NCBI RefSeq assembly: GCF_029338295.1 | Contig: NZ_CP119791.1 | Span: forward strand, 1,302,001 to 1,366,000 | Length of the DNA stretch: 64,000 nt | Origin: Haladaptatus sp. QDMS2 | Lineage (GTDB): Archaea > Halobacteriota > Halobacteria > Halobacteriales > Halococcaceae | Direction: 5' to 3' | In this document: piece after piece, positions 52,398-60,903 of the stretch | How positions within the stretch are numbered: position 1 is the first letter of the stretch | Layout of the letters: each line of letters opens with the position of its first letter | Translations under genes and position numbers: made by a program | The notes under the pieces: generated by a model | Told to the model about the DNA's origin: nothing | What the model saw: only the letters and a program-made list of their open reading frames with translations | Databases searched by the model: none

Positions 52398-53646
52398 GAT
52401 GCTGGAAGCCACGCTCGCACCGCCCACGCGGTGTAAAGAGCAACGCCTCCAGCAAACGCTGTCTGAATACCGAGACGCACTCAACGACGCCTTCGAGCAA
52501 CACTGTACGACGATGAGCGCCACAAACGACGTGGTGACGCCGTACAACCTGCCGTACCAAGCAAAAGACGCCCTCAAATCCTACGTTCCGAAACTCCACA
52601 AGACGTACAACGCCAAGGAGTTAGACGACGAACACCCGCTCCGCTTCGTCAATCGAGCCGGGAAGTTCGACCGCGACTCCTCGCGTGAATACGAACTCTG
52701 CTGGAACGTTCCGCAACCCGGTCGCGGAACCAACTTCTGGATACCACTCCGACTGAACCCAGACCAGCAAGAATTGTGGGACGACATGCTCGATGACGAG
52801 TCGAGTACCAAAGTGGGCGAACTTCGCTTGCAGAAGCACCGCAAGACGTGGAGCCTCCACGTTACCGTCGAATACGAAATCAAGGACACCTCTGAACTAC
52901 CCACTAATCCAACTCGGGTTGGATTCGATATTGGTGAGTCGATGTTGGTCGCGGGCTGTGCCCTCCAACACGACACTCCCACGAAACCACTGTTACTCAA
53001 CGGGAAAGAAGCCAAGCGAATTCGTAAGGAGATGTTCACGACGCTCAAGCGACTCCAAGAGCGAGACGCCTCTGAGTGGCGTATCGGGGAACGTTTCTCG
53101 TACTACCAAAACCGACTCACGGACATTATCGAGAAAGCGTCTCGTGAGTCTGTGGAGTACGCTCGGCAGTTCGAGAACCCTATCATCGTGATGGAGGATT
53201 TAGCGTACATCCGTGAGTCGCTGGACTACGGGAAGTACATGAATCGACGCCTACACTCGTGGGCCTTCGCTCGCTTGCAGGGACGCATCGAGGACAAGGC
53301 GAAGGACGCCGGGATTCCGGTTCGGTACATTCACCCGCAGTACACCTCAAAGACGTGTCACTCGTGCAAACACATCGGGTATCGGCCTCGACAAGCCGAG
53401 TTCAAGTGCAAGAACTCAGAGTGTCACGTATCGACGTTTCAAGCGGATATTAACGCGAGTGCGAACATCGCACGTCGCGTAGACCCGTGGGGAGAGAGTC
53501 TACCAGTGAAACAGGTAGACGATGACTCGCCACAGGACGGGAGCGGTTGTGACACCGCCACGACTCAGTGTGAGCAGAGCGAGACACCCTCGCAGATGAC
53601 ACTCACAACGTTTCAAGAGTCGAAACCCACTGCCAGCGACGACTAA
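52372..53646 (+). CDS. tnpB: TnpB, RNA-guided nuclease of the IS1341-type element
   Basis: The 424-residue protein has a RuvC-like core with all three acidic positions apparently intact: FDIGESMLVAG near residue 184 (Asp), IVMEDLAYIRESL near residue 268 (Glu) and QADINASANIARR near residue 361 (Asp). The zinc finger CHSCKHIGY...CKNSEC is near residue 329. A Ser/Thr-rich C-terminal tail of about 55 residues follows. Known TnpB proteins use an RNA from the element's right end to cut DNA and favour element retention. ATG 52399 is an alternative start. Confidence 0.9.
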   Translation: MSTTQTANKMLEATLAPPTRCKEQRLQQTLSEYRDALNDAFEQHCTTMSATNDVVTPYNLPYQAKDALKSYVPKLHKTYNAKELDDEHPLRFVNRAGKFDRDSSREYELCWNVPQPGRGTNFWIPLRLNPDQQELWDDMLDDESSTKVGELRLQKHRKTWSLHVTVEYEIKDTSELPTNPTRVGFDIGESMLVAGCALQHDTPTKPLLLNGKEAKRIRKEMFTTLKRLQERDASEWRIGERFSYYQNRLTDIIEKASRESVEYARQFENPIIVMEDLAYIRESLDYGKYMNRRLHSWAFARLQGRIEDKAKDAGIPVRYIHPQYTSKTCHSCKHIGYRPRQAEFKCKNSECHVSTFQADINASANIARRVDPWGESLPVKQVDDDSPQDGSGCDTATTQCEQSETPSQMTLTTFQESKPTASDD

Positions 53647-53716
53647 CTGGCATTCCCACCGTGTGGGAAGCCCCGTCGTTTACGACGGGGAGGATGTCAC
53701 GGAAGAAGGATAGTCA
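53580..53716 (+). ncRNA. Predicted right-end RNA (omega/reRNA) of the tnpB element
   Basis: In IS200/IS605 elements the guide RNA is made from the end of tnpB and the right end. Here the perfect hairpin at 53671-53690 and the element tip at 53700 would form its scaffold, and bases from 53701 on (GGAAGAAGGATAGTC) would be the guide. The 5' end is unknown. This is by analogy only. Confidence 0.4.
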
Positions 53717-53753
53717 CAATGCATTTACTTGGGTGTCACGTTGTGTCAAAGGA

Positions 53754-54377
53754 ATGCGGTTGAGTCTCCCTGAACGCGCACACGAGCTACTCTCGAGTCA
53801 CGACGTTCCGCTGGAGATCGTGACGCTGAGTGAACCGCATGCCTTCCCGGAGAACGAACTCATCGTGACAGGCATCGCGAAACGCGACGGGGAAACCCTG
53901 TTCGTGAAGAACACGAAACCCGACCGAGAATGGGAACTTCCGAGTGGCACTGTCGAAGACGGGGAATCTCTGGAAGAAGCGATGCATCGAGAGTTCCTCG
54001 AAGAGACCGGCTGTCCAGTCGAAGAGTCAGAACCGGTAATGGTGTTGGTGTGGGCGTTCCCCGACAGTCTCCTCACGCAAGTCATCTACCACATCACGTG
54101 TGGGCCTCAAGAAGGAGAAACCGTGGACGAGATAGCGGAAACCCGCTGGATGGACGAAATTCCTGCCGACGTTTCGTTCGGGTCGATCAGCCGAGAAGCC
54201 TTCGAGGACTTGCTGGAGTTAGACAATGAGGATGCACTCTCACGGCTTCGCGACCTGCTAGATGGCCCAATTAAGTCACGGAAATCGTTGGCAGCTGGCG
54301 CCGCAACCGGGGGACTCGCTGTGCTGGCCTTAGCTCACCGGTACCTTCCACGGAAAGAATCCTCGACCGAAGAGTAA
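53754..54377 (+). CDS. Nudix hydrolase with C-terminal membrane segment
   Basis: The 207-residue protein holds a perfect Nudix box, GTVEDGESLEEA then MHREFLEETGC, near residues 65-87, so it should hydrolyse a nucleoside-diphosphate-linked compound with Mg2+. The last 45 residues include a hydrophobic helix (LAAGAATGGLAVLALAHRYLP), unusual for Nudix proteins and suggesting membrane attachment. ATG 53754 is chosen because the frame upstream runs into the IS element, which inserted 53 bp before it. Confidence 0.8.
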   Translation: MRLSLPERAHELLSSHDVPLEIVTLSEPHAFPENELIVTGIAKRDGETLFVKNTKPDREWELPSGTVEDGESLEEAMHREFLEETGCPVEESEPVMVLVWAFPDSLLTQVIYHITCGPQEGETVDEIAETRWMDEIPADVSFGSISREAFEDLLELDNEDALSRLRDLLDGPIKSRKSLAAGAATGGLAVLALAHRYLPRKESSTEE

Positions 54378-54654
54378 AATAACGGGGACACTCATCCAGG
54401 TACCACGCAGTTCGCATCCGACACCTAGAACAAACAACGATTGCTTGCCACGACACCCTGTGGTTCCGTGCGTGCGGTCTGACAGCAGTCAGGGAGGCAA
54501 CAGCGGTCGTGCTACATAATGGATACAAGCGGGTCAGGGGCGAGCCAGCACTCTTGACCCAATCGGATCGTTCGAGAATGAGTGTGGATTGACCACTTCG
54601 AACACTCCCTGTTTTCAGAGGAACGTATTTCTCGCTGTAGATGAAACACAGTGT
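54378..54654. other. Gap without recognised features
   Basis: About 277 bp between the Nudix gene and the small membrane protein. No frame, repeat or IS end that I can support is seen on either strand. Confidence 0.4.
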
Positions 54655-54900
54655 ATGGTTTCTTATCTGTCACTTGCGGTGGGGATATTTGCGCTGTGGG
54701 TTGGCTGGACATTCTATGCAACCCCCCAAACTGCCTTTCGGAGACGCCACTGGCCATTCCATCCAGAAGGCAATGGACTGACTGAAGAAGGTGAGTACTC
54801 CTACCGAGTTCTCGGGGTGTTCTTTCTCATCACCGGTGTGGGGTCTCGTGCTGTGGGGAGTACTCGTCTGAGTGACCGCACCGCTGGGTTGGGATATTAG
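54655..54900 (+). CDS. Small membrane protein with two hydrophobic segments
   Basis: The 81-residue frame from ATG 54655 begins MVSYLSLAVGIFALWVGW, a membrane helix, followed by TFYATPQTAFRRRHWPFHPEG and a second helix VLGVFFLITGVG. It resembles small haloarchaeal two-helix proteins, but the C-terminal tail overlaps the tnpB remnant, so the true end may have been altered. Function unknown. Confidence 0.45.
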   Translation: MVSYLSLAVGIFALWVGWTFYATPQTAFRRRHWPFHPEGNGLTEEGEYSYRVLGVFFLITGVGSRAVGSTRLSDRTAGLGY

Positions 54901-55450
54901 GGTTTGCAGTCTACCACTTGTTCGCTCGGTGAGAATCCGTGGGACAAGTCATGAAGGTAGACTCCGGGCTGTGCCAACCAGCCGGTACTCCTATCCCCAC
55001 CCACACTGGCCGGAGACTCGGAGTTACGTTGATTGATATTTAGACGGATATTCTCCGCTCCGTTCACGTCAGCGTTGAACGCTGCATCACACCCTTCACA
55101 GACGTACAGGCCACGCTCGACACGCTGGCGGTCGTCCTCTCTACCACAGACGCAACACGTCTTGCTCGTGTCGCGCTCCGACACTTCCACGACTTCGATG
55201 CCCTCGACTTTCGCCTTGTAGGTGAGTATCTTCGTGAAGCGGTCGAACGCCCACCCGTGCCGGTCGAGCATCTCATCCACTTGGCTGTGGTTGACGATTT
55301 TCGCCCGGTGGATTCGGTGGACTTCCAGCATTCTGAACGCCTGTATAAGCACGTATACTCACGTCTCTTGTAACGATTCGGTTTGGGAACGATGGAATAT
55401 CCGACCCTGCCATCGACGGTGGATTGTGGAGGAATTGTCGGATTCATCCT
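54897..55450 (-). pseudogene. tnpB: Truncated tnpB remnant (C-terminal part)
   Basis: The minus strand encodes FDRFTKILTYKAKVEGIEVVEVSERDTSKTCC in part, then CVCGREDDRQ, CEGCDAAFNADVNGAENIR, the zinc finger and final Asp region of TnpB. Upstream, reading breaks into another frame (MNPTIPPQ...), and the catalytic Asp and Glu blocks are missing. The remaining 151-residue frame ends at 54897. It is a decayed IS1341-type copy from a different subfamily than the complete element. Confidence 0.75.
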
Positions 55451-55541
55451 GACCCTAAAGGGTCAGGTATTCTCCTTGATTCTGTATAAGTGGTGGCTAC
55501 TTTTCTCTCTTCAGTCCGTATTATATAAACTGGATTCACCC

Positions 55542-55910
55542 ATGCCTGGCTATGTTACGAACATCGAACGTGAGACACAGAACAACGATGACTTTCGCCA
55601 TGTCCTGTTCACCGCTGACCACGTCTAGTTAGTCCTCATGACCCTCCGTCCGGGTGAGGACATCGGACTCGAAACCCACCCCAACATCGACCAGTTCATC
55701 CGCGTTGAGTCAGGGACGGCGACGGCCGTCCTTGACGGCGAGGAGTCGAGGCTCGGTGACGGTGACGTCATTGTAATCCCTGCTGGCACTGAACATAACG
55801 TCACGAATACGGCTGATAACGAACCGCTCCGGTTGTACACGTTATACAGTCCACCCGCCCACCCAGACGGTACCGTCCAAGCGACGAAACCACAGGATGA
55901 ACGGCACTGA
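55542..55910 (+). pseudogene. Cupin-domain gene broken by an in-frame TAG
   Basis: From ATG 55542 the frame reads MPGYVTNIERETQNNDDF and on to FTADHV, meets TAG at 55626-55628, then resumes in the same frame as LVLMTLRPGEDIGLETHPN. The rest shows cupin motifs: HPNIDQFIRVESG and a second His in PAGTEHNV. Related cupins carry Gln at the position of the stop, so a CAG to TAG change is likely. A shorter protein from ATG 55638 (90 residues) would keep most of the cupin core. Confidence 0.7.
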
Positions 55911-56007
55911 TACGGCGACTACACACGACCACCCAACGGAGATTTGAGTCGTGTTGTTCGCCGGCCACTTGCGCTTTGCCGAAAAGACTGAAAATTGACA
56001 CAAAGTT

Positions 56008-56018
56008 GCTGACTCAGC
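56008..56018. repeat. Palindrome core, inverted copy 3
   Basis: GCTGACTCAGC is the reverse complement of the 11-bp core of the sites at 38931 and 41123. The flanks are not shared. It lies in the IS-debris gap. Confidence 0.35.
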
Positions 56019-56110
56019 GCAGTCAGTTAGCCTGATCGAGACGTACTCCATCTCGTTCGCACATCAGAACGCTTTGCATAATACTTTGCATTCTGGGGAC
56101 GTCTACAGGC

Positions 56111-56124
56111 ACGGGAGGATGTCA
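56111..56124 (+). repeat. Solo right-end tip of an IS1341-type element
   Basis: ACGGGAGGATGTCA matches the last bases of the complete element's right end (GGGGAGGATGTCA at 53699) except at its first positions. The hairpin that normally precedes it is not intact. Confidence 0.4.
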
Positions 56125-56350
56125 GTGGGACTCAGAGACACTATCCTACAATGAATGAACCCTCCGACGCTCGCCGCTCTTCCTCGTCCAATCCGTCGGA
56201 CTCGAAGGGCGAATCTGCTGGTCACACGAAGGGAACCGAGAGTGTCGCAGCAGACACGACGTACGGGCGTTTCGTTCTCGATTACGATTCAGAACAGCTC
56301 TCAGCTCGCGAGGCAGAGTCAGGTCTGTGTTGCAAAATACCGAACTGGGC

Positions 56351-56358
56351 TATATATT
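56351..56358 (+). promoter_or_regulatory. TATA box for the small HTH gene
   Basis: TATATATT is centred about 26 bp before ATG 56380, exactly where a leaderless haloarchaeal transcript would begin at the start codon. This spacing is the reason for preferring ATG 56380. Confidence 0.55.
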
Positions 56359-56379
56359 GGTTCGCTCGTATGCAACAGT

Positions 56380-56577
56380 ATGCTCACAGAAGGCGAGGTT
56401 CGTGCCCGCACTGCCCTCCACGGTGAGCAGACGGTCTCTGAACTCGCAACAAGTCTTGATCTGAGTCAGCTACAAGCGGTGCTTCTTCAACTGGGATACG
56501 ATATCGTTCGGGAGCCGGACGAAGCGTACGAAGAACTCGGTGCCCAGCGCATCCGTGAGCGGAGTTCCCGCGAGTGA
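56380..56577 (+). CDS. Small helix-turn-helix protein
   Basis: The 65-residue frame contains MLTEGEVRARTALHGEQTVS then ELATSLDLSQLQAVLLQL, a pattern like a winged-helix recognition unit. A TATA box sits at leaderless distance. It is followed, with no more than 43 bases between, by the damaged nucleotidyltransferase-like gene, and could be its former regulator or N-terminal fragment. Confidence 0.5.
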   Translation: MLTEGEVRARTALHGEQTVSELATSLDLSQLQAVLLQLGYDIVREPDEAYEELGAQRIRERSSRE

Positions 56578-56619
56578 AACGAGTGGGAGCACGGAAGACG
56601 AGCGAAGCGCGTCTTCAGG

Positions 56620-57078
56620 CGCGAACGCTATCTCGACCCGGGGAATCTCGTAGTCGAGGTCGTGAGTCCAGAAGATATCTTCCTGTTCAAAGCGGTTGCC
56701 GGTCGGGTGGACGACATCGAGGATCTGTTCTCGTTGCTGCAGACCGGCCTCGAGTTCGACGTCGCCGAAGCAGAACTCGAGATGTAGGTCGAACTCTTGG
56801 GCCAAGAGCTGTTCGTGACGGACGTGAACGAAGCGTTGACCGATCTTACCGACCAACACAACGTGACGACGCCGTTGCACGGCCCCGTAGCGAAGATCAC
56901 CAGGCGCGTCTACGAGGAACTCGAAGTGCTGTACGCGCTTGACGACCCGAAATCTGGACCTGCACCAGGAACGTGACTGGCCTGCAGCGGACGTCCAGGA
57001 GATGGTGCAACGGCTGGAAGCAAAAGACGCCGTCGCGGTAATTGCTGGCCGTGTCAAACGTCGCTCAACGACGATCTG
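56620..57078 (+). pseudogene. Decayed DUF6036-like nucleotidyltransferase/winged-helix gene
   Basis: The frame reads RERYLDPGNLVVEVVSPEDI, FLFKAVAGRVDDIEDLFSLL and on to AEAELEM, then TAG at 56785-56787, then VELLGQELFVTDVNEALTDL in the same frame. Near 56955 the frame shifts and a winged-helix end (DWPAADVQEMVQRLEAKDAV) continues to TGA 57076-57078. Intact relatives read through both sites. The combination of a stop, a frameshift and no start marks a pseudogene. Confidence 0.7.
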
Positions 57079-57237
57079 ACCACGGAGGGGAGGAAGTGAG
57101 GCTGAGAACAGCCAATCAGGTGGACTGCTCTTTCAGTCGGGCCAAACGTGCTGGAACTTCTCCGCCCCGCTAGTTGTGGGGCCTCGGATGCCCTCGGCCA
57201 GCAACGATTATTTGTCTGGTTGGTGATTCTGTGAACG

Positions 57238-57771
57238 ATGCTGAAAGAATCACTCGAATCGGCGTTGAACGAGCAGATCAATGCGGAGCTACGTGCGGAG
57301 TATCTCTACCTCTCAATGGCCGCGTATTTCGAGGATGAGGGGCTCCCGGGATTCGCGAGCTGGATGCGCGCCCAGTCCGAGGAAGAGCATGCCCACGCGA
57401 TGCGCATCTATGACTATGTCCTCGACCGGGATGGACGAGTTCGCCTCGAAGGCATCGACGCCCCGCAATCGTCCTGGGAGAGTCCACAGGCCGCCTTCAA
57501 GGCAGCATACGACCACGAAGTGATGGTCACGGGGCTGATCGACGACCTCGTCGCGCTCGCCCGTGAGGAGAACGACAACGCAACCGAGAATATGCTCCAG
57601 TGGTTCGTCGCAGAACAGGTCGAAGAAGAGGCGACTGCACAGGCCATTATCGACAAGCTCAGGCACGTCGGCGATGACGGCCCTGGGCTCCTTATGATCG
57701 ACCAAGAACTCGGTGACCGTGGCGAGGTAACCGGGAGCGAGGAAAACGAAGCGGCGAAGCACCCAGAGTAA
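57238..57771 (+). CDS. Ferritin
   Basis: The 177-residue four-helix protein stores and oxidises iron. Ferroxidase ligands are visible: Glu in INAELRAEYLYLSMAAYFE near residue 17, ExxH in EEEHAHAM near residue 48, Glu in DLVALAREENDN and the VEEEATAQAII segment near residue 127. The C-terminal 20 residues are acidic and extend beyond the usual length. It stands in the accessory region with no obvious partner. Confidence 0.93.
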   Translation: MLKESLESALNEQINAELRAEYLYLSMAAYFEDEGLPGFASWMRAQSEEEHAHAMRIYDYVLDRDGRVRLEGIDAPQSSWESPQAAFKAAYDHEVMVTGLIDDLVALAREENDNATENMLQWFVAEQVEEEATAQAIIDKLRHVGDDGPGLLMIDQELGDRGEVTGSEENEAAKHPE

Positions 57772-57776
57772 CAGAC

Positions 57777-58178
57777 TCACCGAACCGATTGAAATCCGAT
57801 GCGGTAGGCATTTTCACCAGTGGCATTTCGTGTGACGCTGCATGACACCGTCTGCAAGTTGACGCCCTTCAGCGAACAGTCATCTATTCGGGCGATATCC
57901 TCGTGCATTTCAGTGACTTCCTCAGGATTGAACACCCACTGGTGAGTTTCCCAGAGTTCTCTGCATTTCTTCCAATGGGTTCGCGCGTTCCGGTTAAAGT
58001 CAATAGCAACTGAAAGGGTGAGGAATCGTGCTCGTGATACCGGATTTTCGATACCACTGACCGCCTCTTTCTCCGGCATCTCGTTGGTGCTGAAGGGACC
58101 AATCTTGGCTTCGTAATTTGAAATCAGATTTTCAACCAAGGAGACCACGTAATCCGGATTTGTTGAAGGCGAGTCCAT
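57777..58178 (-). CDS. Hypothetical protein, possible truncated repair-enzyme-like protein
   Basis: The 133-residue frame (ATG 58178) contains SRARFLTLSVAIDFNRNARTHWKKCRELWETH near residues 49-80, a helical pattern vaguely like DNA-glycosylase (HhH-GPD) N-domains, but the catalytic part is missing. The end AYRIGFQSVR is abrupt. An upstream GTG/ATG at 58250 is possible. I do not assign a function. Confidence 0.4.
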   Translation of the reverse strand: MDSPSTNPDYVVSLVENLISNYEAKIGPFSTNEMPEKEAVSGIENPVSRARFLTLSVAIDFNRNARTHWKKCRELWETHQWVFNPEEVTEMHEDIARIDDCSLKGVNLQTVSCSVTRNATGENAYRIGFQSVR

Positions 58179-58326
58179 GTTTACTTCATCACACAGGATT
58201 TGTAATGAATTATACCGCTCATCCAGTGTTCCCCTCAACCATGCGTACAAGTGCTACGGTCTGACTAACTATATGTGTCTCGGGGCTTCTGTACTTCTTT
58301 GTGTGTGTGTCGGGTAACATTATCCC

Positions 58327-58674
58327 ATGCGGCTTGATAAGTTGAATGCAGATGTGCGAGAGTTCTGCGAACGTCGAGATTGGGGGCAGTATCATACGCC
58401 AAAAGACCTTGCGATCGGTTTGACAACGGAATCAAGCGAGCTGTTGGAACTATTCCGATTCCAAGATACTGATGACCAATCAGACCTCCTCGGTGACGCC
58501 GAATCCCGCGAGGACATCGAGGATGAACTGGCCGACATTCTGTTCTTTTTGCTTCGATTTGCAGACCTCTATGACATCTCCCTCGAAGCAGCCCTGGAAC
58601 GAAAACTCGAGAAGAACAGCGACAGGTATCCAGCGAAGGAATATAAGGGAAGCAACCGAAAGGCGGACAATTAG
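58327..58674 (+). CDS. MazG-like nucleotide pyrophosphohydrolase
   Basis: The 115-residue all-alpha NTP pyrophosphatase has the metal-binding pair ESSELLE at residues 35-41 and EDELADI at residues 65-71. The single domain is usual for MazG-like proteins. It would hydrolyse dNTPs or ppGpp-like nucleotides. It ends 5 bp before the large nuclease-helicase gene and should be in one operon with it. Confidence 0.9.
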   Translation: MRLDKLNADVREFCERRDWGQYHTPKDLAIGLTTESSELLELFRFQDTDDQSDLLGDAESREDIEDELADILFFLLRFADLYDISLEAALERKLEKNSDRYPAKEYKGSNRKADN

Positions 58675-58679
58675 CCAGG

Positions 58680-60569
58680 ATGCTCGTCTACGAAAACACC
58701 AAATCCGGCTTCTTAGAAGATAGCCTGACGGATCAGTTGGTCCCGGAGATCAAACGGGGGTACGAATCTAAGGGGCTTGGAATGGGGAGTGAGAGCGAAG
58801 TCCGGTCCTGGGAGAACTCCTTTCAGTACATGCACAAGGTGTTGAGTGGGAGTTCGCTGCCCGACGACGCAGGCGTCGCAATCGAGTTCAAGATCCCGCT
58901 CACATCTCGGCGAATCGATTTTCTGATCTCCGGGTACGATGCAGCCGAGAATGCGAACGTGGCGATCGTCGAGTTAAAGCAGTGGGATGGACCCAGCACA
59001 GAGGCCGTTGAGGACAAGGACGGAATCGTCAGGACATTGCTCGGGGGTGGTATTCGGGAAACGACGCACCCAAGCTACCAGGCGTCGTCGTATGCACAAC
59101 TCCTGAAAGACTTCAACACACGCATTCAGGACAAGCCGATTCACCTCTATCCTGCAGCCTATCTTCACAATTTCGAACCAGCCCATCGAGAAACGCTAGA
59201 GCGCGACGTCTATCGGCGGTATACTGATGAAGCTCCACTGTTTGTTCGCGGCGATGCAAAGAAACTGCGGTCGTTCTTAGAGTCACAAATCGAAGTTGGA
59301 GACAACCTGGAGACGCTCTACGAATTGAACGATGGGAAGCTCCGCCCAGCAAAGTCGCTGCAGGATTCGCTCCTGGCGATGCTCGAAGACCGCGACGAGT
59401 TCACCCTGATCGACTCACAGAAAGTCGTCTTCGAGAAGGCCGTCGAGTTAGCCAAACGCTCCGCTCGTGACGGGCAAAAACGCGTGTTAATCGTCGATGG
59501 CGGACCTGGAACTGGCAAGACAGTCGTCGCGATCAACATTCTGTCCGAATTGATTCAACAGGATCTGGTCGCCCAGTACGTGTCGAAGAACCGTGCGCCC
59601 AGAGAGGTGTACAAGCAGAAGCTACGGGGCGATAAGCTGGTCAAGGAGATCGACCATCTGTTCACGGGCGCGGGAAGTTTCGTGGAGACGGCGTCGAACG
59701 CACTTCCTGCCTTGATCGCTGACGAAGCTCATCGCTTGAACGCAGAGTCCACGTTCTTCGGTCGGGGTGAGAATCAAATCATGGAGATCATCAACGCCGC
59801 GAAGTTCAGCGTGTTCTTCATCGACGAAAGTCAGCGCATTCATATCGACGATATCGGCTCGAAAGCCGAGATTCGAAGGCATGCCCGTGACCTGGGTGCC
59901 GAGATTGAGGAGGTCGAGTTGGATTCACAGTTTCGATGTAACGGCTCGGAAGGCTACATCGCGTGGCTCAATGATGTTCTGGAGATCAGGGCCACGGCGA
60001 ACGCAGACGGGTTCGATCTCGACTACGACCTACAGGTGTTCGATACGCCGCAGGCGCTTCACGACGCAATCGCACGCAAAAACGAGCACACCCGATTATC
60101 GCGAGTCGTCGCTGGGTATTGCTGGGAGTGGGACAAGGAGGGCCGGTCTGACCCCGACGCCTACGATATCAAGATTGGCGAGTACGAACGAAGCTGGAAT
60201 CTCGATACGAGTGAACCATGGGCCATTGCAGAAGGCTCGATCGACGAGGTCGGGTGTATCCACACCTGCCAGGGCCTCGAATTCGATTACGTCGGCGTAA
60301 TCATCGGAGCGGATTTGAAGTATCGTGAAGGTGAGATCGTCGTCGATCACGAAGCCCGCGCGAACACGGACCGTTCACTCTTCGGTATCAAGAAGATGTT
60401 TCGTGAGGAGCCGGAGAAGGCGGCAGCAAGAGCCGAAGAACTGATTAAGAACACGTATCGAACGCTGATGAGTCGTGGAATGAAGGGCTGTTACATCTAT
60501 TGCTGCGACGAACAGCTGCAGGAGTACCTCAAAACCCGTTTGGCGACTGGCAGTGCGGAACCGCGATAA
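58680..60569 (+). CDS. PD-(D/E)xK nuclease fused to DUF2075-type SF1 NTPase/helicase
   Basis: The 629-residue protein has an N-terminal RecB-type nuclease pattern: RRIDFL with Asp80, ELK at 98-100, and QASSY at 134-138 (Q-x3-Y). The DUF2075/Schlafen-like motor follows with Walker A GGPGTGKT at 274-281, Walker B IADEAHR at 346-352, FFIDESQR near 379, QFRCNGSEGYIAWL near 417, and HTCQGLEFDYVGVIIG near 528. It follows MazG by 5 bp. This domain combination and partner suggest phage or plasmid defence. Confidence 0.85.
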   Translation: MLVYENTKSGFLEDSLTDQLVPEIKRGYESKGLGMGSESEVRSWENSFQYMHKVLSGSSLPDDAGVAIEFKIPLTSRRIDFLISGYDAAENANVAIVELKQWDGPSTEAVEDKDGIVRTLLGGGIRETTHPSYQASSYAQLLKDFNTRIQDKPIHLYPAAYLHNFEPAHRETLERDVYRRYTDEAPLFVRGDAKKLRSFLESQIEVGDNLETLYELNDGKLRPAKSLQDSLLAMLEDRDEFTLIDSQKVVFEKAVELAKRSARDGQKRVLIVDGGPGTGKTVVAINILSELIQQDLVAQYVSKNRAPREVYKQKLRGDKLVKEIDHLFTGAGSFVETASNALPALIADEAHRLNAESTFFGRGENQIMEIINAAKFSVFFIDESQRIHIDDIGSKAEIRRHARDLGAEIEEVELDSQFRCNGSEGYIAWLNDVLEIRATANADGFDLDYDLQVFDTPQALHDAIARKNEHTRLSRVVAGYCWEWDKEGRSDPDAYDIKIGEYERSWNLDTSEPWAIAEGSIDEVGCIHTCQGLEFDYVGVIIGADLKYREGEIVVDHEARANTDRSLFGIKKMFREEPEKAAARAEELIKNTYRTLMSRGMKGCYIYCCDEQLQEYLKTRLATGSAEPR

Positions 60570-60903
60570 TGCAACAGTAGAGTCGGTCGATGGCGTCGTC
60601 ACGGGAGGCAGCGGGAAATGAGTGATAGTGGTCGCGAGCGTTGTGTGGGGTTTTCGTGTCGGTCCCATCGACACTTGATACGCTCACCTGACCACTGCTC
60701 GACGTAATGGATGAAGAAGTCGCCGCTCAGCTCACGTTCGATATCGAGTAGACGTGAGAGATATCGTCAGCATAGACGCTGTGACTCTGCTGAAAACCTC
60801 ATAATCTGACAGATGTCGCGTGTTGAATAGAGAGGGTGAGTTCAGCAGCCAGTTATCGTTCGTTTCAGCCCACAGAAATGCATCAGCCACGAGATTGGTG
60901 TGC
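60570..60903. other. Gap containing repeat copy A
   Basis: About 330 bp between two convergent genes. No reading frame is supported. The 3' part holds the partial copy A of the 95-bp repeat family (60790-60847). Confidence 0.5.
60790..60847 (+). repeat. Cassette-boundary repeat, copy A (partial, 3' part)
   Basis: Begins CTGAAAACCTCATAATCTG, contains GACAGATGTCGCGTGTTG and ends AGAGGGTGAGTTCAGCA. It matches the downstream half of copies B-D and has the same orientation. It lies upstream of the Cdc48-N-like gene. Confidence 0.65.

Larger units (their letters stand above)
52112..53700 (+). mobile_element. Complete IS1341-type (tnpB-only IS200/IS605) element
   Basis: The left end has the subterminal palindrome near 52122-52142 and the right end carries CCCCGTCG-TTTA-CGACGGGG (53671-53690) followed by AGGATGTCAC, ending at 53700. 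It encodes a small upstream protein and TnpB but no TnpA, so its movement would need a transposase in trans. It lies between the ABC exporter and a Nudix gene. The left boundary is accurate to about ten bases. Confidence 0.8.
55911..56379. other. Gap with IS debris and a promoter
   Basis: About 470 bp. A reading frame from 56151 to 56426 (start MNEPSDARRSSSS) looks more like chance than a gene. The stretch ACGGGAGGATGTCA at 56111-56124 matches the tip of the IS1341-type right end, so it is a solo remnant. The inverted core of the palindromic repeat is at 56008-56018. Confidence 0.5.

Noticed and set aside
56470-57057. A 195-codon minus-strand open frame
   Set aside because: It is the reverse strand of the decayed DUF6036-like gene, whose plus-strand frame has clear conserved blocks.
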